Positions 6,021 through 8,652 of a stretch of DNA of 8,652 bases are shown here, piece by piece (the first letter of the stretch is position 1; each line of letters opens with the position of its first letter). Source of the stretch: Pseudomonadota bacterium (lineage in GTDB: Bacteria > Pseudomonadota > Alphaproteobacteria > Rhizobiales > Xanthobacteraceae); assembly GCA_023431725.1 (NCBI GenBank), contig JAEYVN010000523.1, positions 1-8,652 on the forward strand, written 5' to 3'. The translations under genes were made by a program, and so were the position numbers. The notes under the pieces are model-generated. The model saw nothing but the letters and a program-made list of their open reading frames with translations. It was not told the origin of the DNA and made no database searches.

Positions 6021-6965
6021 CTATTTTTTCAGGGTGGAGAGCAGTTCTGCCTTTTCCTTGATGTCCTTCTTCAGCCGCTGTTCAAACCGGTCAGCCGGTA
6101 AAAACAGGCGTTGTCCGAGCCGAAGCTTTTTCGCTGTTTCCTGATAGCGCGCGCTATGGGTGGCTTTCTCGCATGCGGCCTGCAACTTCTGTTTCACATC
6201 GGCAGGCAGTTTGGCCGGTGCGAACAGGCCACCGAAGCTGGTCGGTGTTACATCAAAACCCTGTTCTTTCACGGTGGGTACATTCGGAATGGCCGGATTC
6301 CGCTCCGGTGCGAACAAGGCGATGATCTTCGCCTGGCCGCCGGCGACCGATCCGAGCGTTATCGGCGCAAAGTCCAAATGCTTGCCCAGCACAGCCGGTA
6401 AGACGTCACTGTCGCCTTTATAGGGAGCACCGACAACATCGATATTCGCAGCCTTCGCCAGCTGAAGCAGCGTCAGGTGCGGGATCGATCCGTTGCCGGG
6501 ATGACCGTAGGTCAATTTCCCGGGCTGTTTGCGGGCCGCGGCAACGACATCATGTACGGACTGAAAGGGAGAATCGGGCGCAACAATCAGCGCCATCTGG
6601 CTTTCAAAGGTCTGGCAGACAGGTTCGAAGGAATCCGCAGTAAAGCCGGCCGAAGGCTGCATCACCGGCACGACTGATGCGATGAGGGCTGGTGAGAACA
6701 ACAGCGTATAACCGTCAGGCTTGGCACGAGCCACGCTGCCGCCGCCAATGGCACCGCTCGCGCCAAGGCGATTTACGACGATGAGTGGCTGCTTGAGGGT
6801 GCTGCTCATGTCTTCGGCAAGTGCGCGCGCAAGAACGTCCGGAGCTCCACCGGGCGCAAAGGTGACCACCACCTCGACTGGCTGCTCGGGATATTCGGCG
6901 AGAGCGGCGAGTGGATTGAGCAGCATTCCAGCAAATGCGAGACCGGCGGCAGTTTTCATTTTCAT
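6021..6965 (-). CDS. TctC/Bug-family periplasmic solute-binding protein
   Basis: A 314-residue extracytoplasmic binding protein of the tripartite tricarboxylate transporter (TctC/Bug) family, which captures carboxylates in the periplasm. Residues 1-23 are a signal peptide: Lys2 and Lys4, a hydrophobic core, and a likely signal peptidase I site after ALA (20-23, before EYP). Family markers follow: EVVVTFAPGGAPDVLARALA, then VVNRLGASGAIGGGSVARAK and PDGYTLLF, then LTYGHPGNGSIPHLTLLQLA, near the usual spacing and full length. The start at 6965 is preferred to the in-frame ATG at 6959 because GGAAGGAAA (6982-6974 on the minus strand) lies 8 nt from it. No TctA or TctB membrane genes are in the window, which is common for this family. 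An intrinsic terminator stands between it and the upstream dioxygenase, so it is either transcribed separately or at a lower level. From its neighbours the ligand may be an aromatic acid or a related carboxylate; that is inference. Confidence 0.93.
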   Translation of the reverse strand: MKMKTAAGLAFAGMLLNPLAALAEYPEQPVEVVVTFAPGGAPDVLARALAEDMSSTLKQPLIVVNRLGASGAIGGGSVARAKPDGYTLLFSPALIASVVPVMQPSAGFTADSFEPVCQTFESQMALIVAPDSPFQSVHDVVAAARKQPGKLTYGHPGNGSIPHLTLLQLAKAANIDVVGAPYKGDSDVLPAVLGKHLDFAPITLGSVAGGQAKIIALFAPERNPAIPNVPTVKEQGFDVTPTSFGGLFAPAKLPADVKQKLQAACEKATHSARYQETAKKLRLGQRLFLPADRFEQRLKKDIKEKAELLSTLKK

Positions 6966-7002
6966 GTTTTAGCTTTCCTTCCTGAGAGACGAGCGTGCGC
7001 GC

Positions 7003-7038
7003 AAAGAAAAAGCCGGACCGCAAGCCGAGGCCCGGCTT
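7003..7038 (-). terminator. Rho-independent terminator after the extradiol dioxygenase gene
   Basis: On the minus strand, shortly after the dioxygenase stop, AAGCCGGGCC and GGTCCGGCTT (plus-strand 7038-7029 and 7019-7010) form a 10-bp stem with one G-U wobble and a 9-nt loop. TTTCTTT follows directly. The structure is directional, since no T-run follows on the plus strand. It lies only about 38 nt upstream of the binding-protein start. Confidence 0.75.
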
Positions 7039-7044
7039 CGACAC

Positions 7045-7950
7045 TCATTTAAATTTGCCGATATCCTTCGGCTGTTCGGGCTTGGAAAGGCCCCAGAAGT
7101 TGCGACTCTGGATCGCGGTGGGGTCCCAGACTTTCGGGCGTTGCGGCTTGTCCTTGTGCCACGGGCGCGCGTCGAAATAACCGTTCTCTTCATTGCTCAT
7201 GGTATCGAGCTCAGTGAACATCTCGATCGTAAATCCGTCCGGGTTCATGTGGTAGGTGTAGATGTTGTGTCCGGGGCCGTGCCGGCCCGGTCCCCAGATC
7301 AGATCGAGATTGTGATCGGGTAGCAGATCGCAAGCTTCTTTGACATGGTTCCAGTCATTGAGCTCGAACGCGATGTGATGCAATCCGCGCTTGGGACCCG
7401 ACAGAAAATTCACTGTGTGATGGTCCGGATTGCAACGCATGAAGACGAAGAAATCGCCGATCCAGTCCGACACGCGAAAGCCAAGGATCTCGGTGTAGAA
7501 TTTGACGGTGGCCTGGATGTCGGGTGTGAAGAAAGCCGTATGGCCAAGCTTGCGGGGAGTGACGCCGGGGTTCTTCGGGCGTGCATCGGTCACGACCCGG
7601 GTCGTGATCAAGTCGACGTCGAGACCTGACGGATCGGTGACAGAGAGCGTGACAGGCGTGTCAGGTGCCGCATCCGAGCGGCGACGCACCTTAACGCCTT
7701 TCTTTTCTGTCTCGGCTGCGAAAGCCTCAAGATCGGCATCGGGTGCGAGCTGCAGGGTCAGCTTGGTAACGGCCGGCGCCGAGCCTTCCGTCAAAACGAC
7801 GGAATGGAAATCGGATGGGCAGGCCAGATAGGCTGTCTTTCCATCACGCTGTACCTCGGTCAAGCCGAGATACTTGGTGTAATAGGCGATCGCGCGCTCC
7901 ATATCGGGAGTTTCGAAGGTCGCGTGACCGATTTGCTTCACGCCGCTCAT
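7045..7950 (-). CDS. Two-domain extradiol ring-cleavage dioxygenase (catechol 2,3-dioxygenase type)
   Basis: A 301-residue type I extradiol dioxygenase with two VOC domains, about residues 5-118 and 135-247, plus a C-terminal extension to 301. These cytoplasmic non-haem iron enzymes open a catecholic ring next to the two hydroxyls. The catalytic C-terminal domain keeps the iron ligands: His137 in KLGHTAFFTPD, a histidine in GLHHIAFEL (191/192) and Glu243 in HMNPDGFTIEMF. Second-sphere residues are also present: His177/178 in NPDHHTVNF, the histidines of GRHGPGHNIY (224, 228) and Tyr231, matching the active-site His and Tyr of XylE-type enzymes. GGAAAG at about 7964-7959 lies 8 nt before the start. 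It follows the alpha/beta hydrolase by 60 nt, the usual meta-cleavage partnership, and is closed by an intrinsic terminator. The enzyme looks intact. Which catechol it prefers cannot be told. Confidence 0.92.
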   Translation of the reverse strand: MSGVKQIGHATFETPDMERAIAYYTKYLGLTEVQRDGKTAYLACPSDFHSVVLTEGSAPAVTKLTLQLAPDADLEAFAAETEKKGVKVRRRSDAAPDTPVTLSVTDPSGLDVDLITTRVVTDARPKNPGVTPRKLGHTAFFTPDIQATVKFYTEILGFRVSDWIGDFFVFMRCNPDHHTVNFLSGPKRGLHHIAFELNDWNHVKEACDLLPDHNLDLIWGPGRHGPGHNIYTYHMNPDGFTIEMFTELDTMSNEENGYFDARPWHKDKPQRPKVWDPTAIQSRNFWGLSKPEQPKDIGKFK

Positions 7951-8010
7951 AGCGTTGTCTTTCCAGTTCTTCAGGTATGGGATGCTCAGTCGGGCTGCGT
8001 TTGGCTTGTC

Positions 8011-8652
8011 TCAACTCTTGCCAAAATGCGCATAGGCATATTCCAGGAAATCGGCGGTCCGTTCCCGCGGCAGGTTATGTCCGCAGTGGCCGAGCAGGTG
8101 AATGTCGGCGCGCGGCAGCTTGCGCGCCAGCACCAGCGTGGTCAATTCGGGCGGGCAGGGCTGATCGTCGCGGCCGTGCAGCATCACGATCTTAGCTTTG
8201 ATGCGGGCGATTTCGTCATCACCGAGAATGGCCGCATCGAGCAGCCTTTGCCGCGGCTCGGCGAACAACTCGCCGAAATAGTCAGGATAGCCCGGTTGGG
8301 TCAGCAGGGACCAGCGATCCTCGATCATCTGGTCGGAAATGCTGGCCGCTGAATACATCATGCGTCCCATGACTGTCTTCATCGCGGCGCGGTCTTCCGG
8401 CATCGACCAGAAGCCGTTCAGGGCATCGTTGATCGGATAGGCGACGCCGACCGAACACGATGTCATCGCCTTTACGATACGTTCATTGCGGGACGCGACC
8501 TTCAGGGCGATCGCGCCACCCATCGAATGACCAATAATGCCGACAGGCCCGGCGGGCATGAGCGCGAGCATGGCTTCGGCTTAACGGACCCAGAGGTCCA
8601 CATCGAACAACGGGCGGTTCTTGTTGCGGTCCGATCCGCCAAAGCCGATCAT
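8011..8652 (-). pseudogene. Alpha/beta hydrolase of the meta-cleavage type, interrupted by an in-frame TAA and cut by the window edge
   Basis: The minus strand encodes the greater part of an alpha/beta hydrolase resembling XylF/MhpC, which cleave the C-C bond of ring-fission products. The clear block (8571-8011, 186 residues from an internal Met) has the nucleophile Ser16 in GIIGHSMGGA, the acid in HGRDDQPCP (Asp136) and the base His165 in GHCGHNLP. Reading upstream in the same frame gives MIGFGGSDRNKN, then RPLFDVDLWVR, up to the window edge. This is the usual segment between the oxyanion HG motif and the nucleophile elbow, but a TAA at 8583-8581 separates it from AEAMLALMPAG. The internal Met at 8571 has no Shine-Dalgarno and would lack the first strands and the oxyanion hole. 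The gene therefore looks broken by one point mutation, unless the base is a sequencing error. It lies 60 nt before the ring-cleavage dioxygenase. Family call firm; pseudogene status moderately sure. Confidence 0.75.

Noticed and set aside
5735..6061. Plus-strand open frame of 108 residues as a small gene
   Set aside because: No recognisable domain or ribosome binding site, and its end runs antisense into the binding-protein gene. It cannot be supported as real, though it is not excluded.
1..8652. CRISPR arrays, tRNA or rRNA genes, complete insertion sequences
   Set aside because: No regularly spaced repeats, no cloverleaf or rRNA-like stretches, and no transposase frame or matched terminal inverted repeats were found by eye.

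Overview
The window looks like a piece of chromosome or accessory island from a GC-rich alphaproteobacterium, most likely Rhizobiales of the Bradyrhizobium/Rhodopseudomonas kind. This rests on codon use, on a UvrD-type helicase remnant whose motifs read like the alphaproteobacterial family, and on a RibB protein with a degenerate GTP-cyclohydrolase-II tail (the RibBX arrangement). The genus is an inference.

Layout. Positions 34-4826 hold five plus-strand genes in tight order: an amidase-signature hydrolase, a PaaI-type hotdog thioesterase, an enoyl-CoA hydratase/isomerase-family protein, a VOC domain fused to a flavin reductase, and RibBX. Three of the four junctions are overlaps or short gaps; the fourth (2778-2879) carries a stem-loop. 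From about 4817 to 5690 lies the minus-strand wreck of a UvrD/Rep-type helicase, with its Walker A region gone, a large internal deletion with a frameshift, an in-frame amber stop and a missing C-terminus. Positions 5691-6020 hold no recognisable gene but carry a compound stem-loop and a 12-bp palindrome. From 8652 down to 6021 three minus-strand genes follow: an alpha/beta hydrolase of the meta-cleavage type, broken by an in-frame TAA and running off the window edge; a two-domain extradiol ring-cleavage dioxygenase; then, beyond an intrinsic terminator, a TctC/Bug-family periplasmic binding protein.

How the genes may work together. The two gene sets converge on the decayed helicase. The minus set reads as ring cleavage of a catecholic compound, hydrolysis of the ring-cleavage product, and uptake of an organic acid. 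The plus set reads as amide hydrolysis, CoA-ester processing, and a flavin supply module (reductase plus a riboflavin-precursor enzyme) of the sort that would feed a two-component flavin monooxygenase. No such oxygenase lies in the window. The simplest overall reading is a catabolic locus for an aromatic amide or aromatic acid. The substrate cannot be named from the sequence.

Most notable points: the VOC-flavin reductase fusion placed 3 nt from RibBX; the loss of expected catalytic residues in the RibX half, in the VOC half of the fusion and in the hydratase-family protein; the nonsense codon in the hydrolase; and ribBX apparently ending on a stop codon supplied by antisense helicase DNA.
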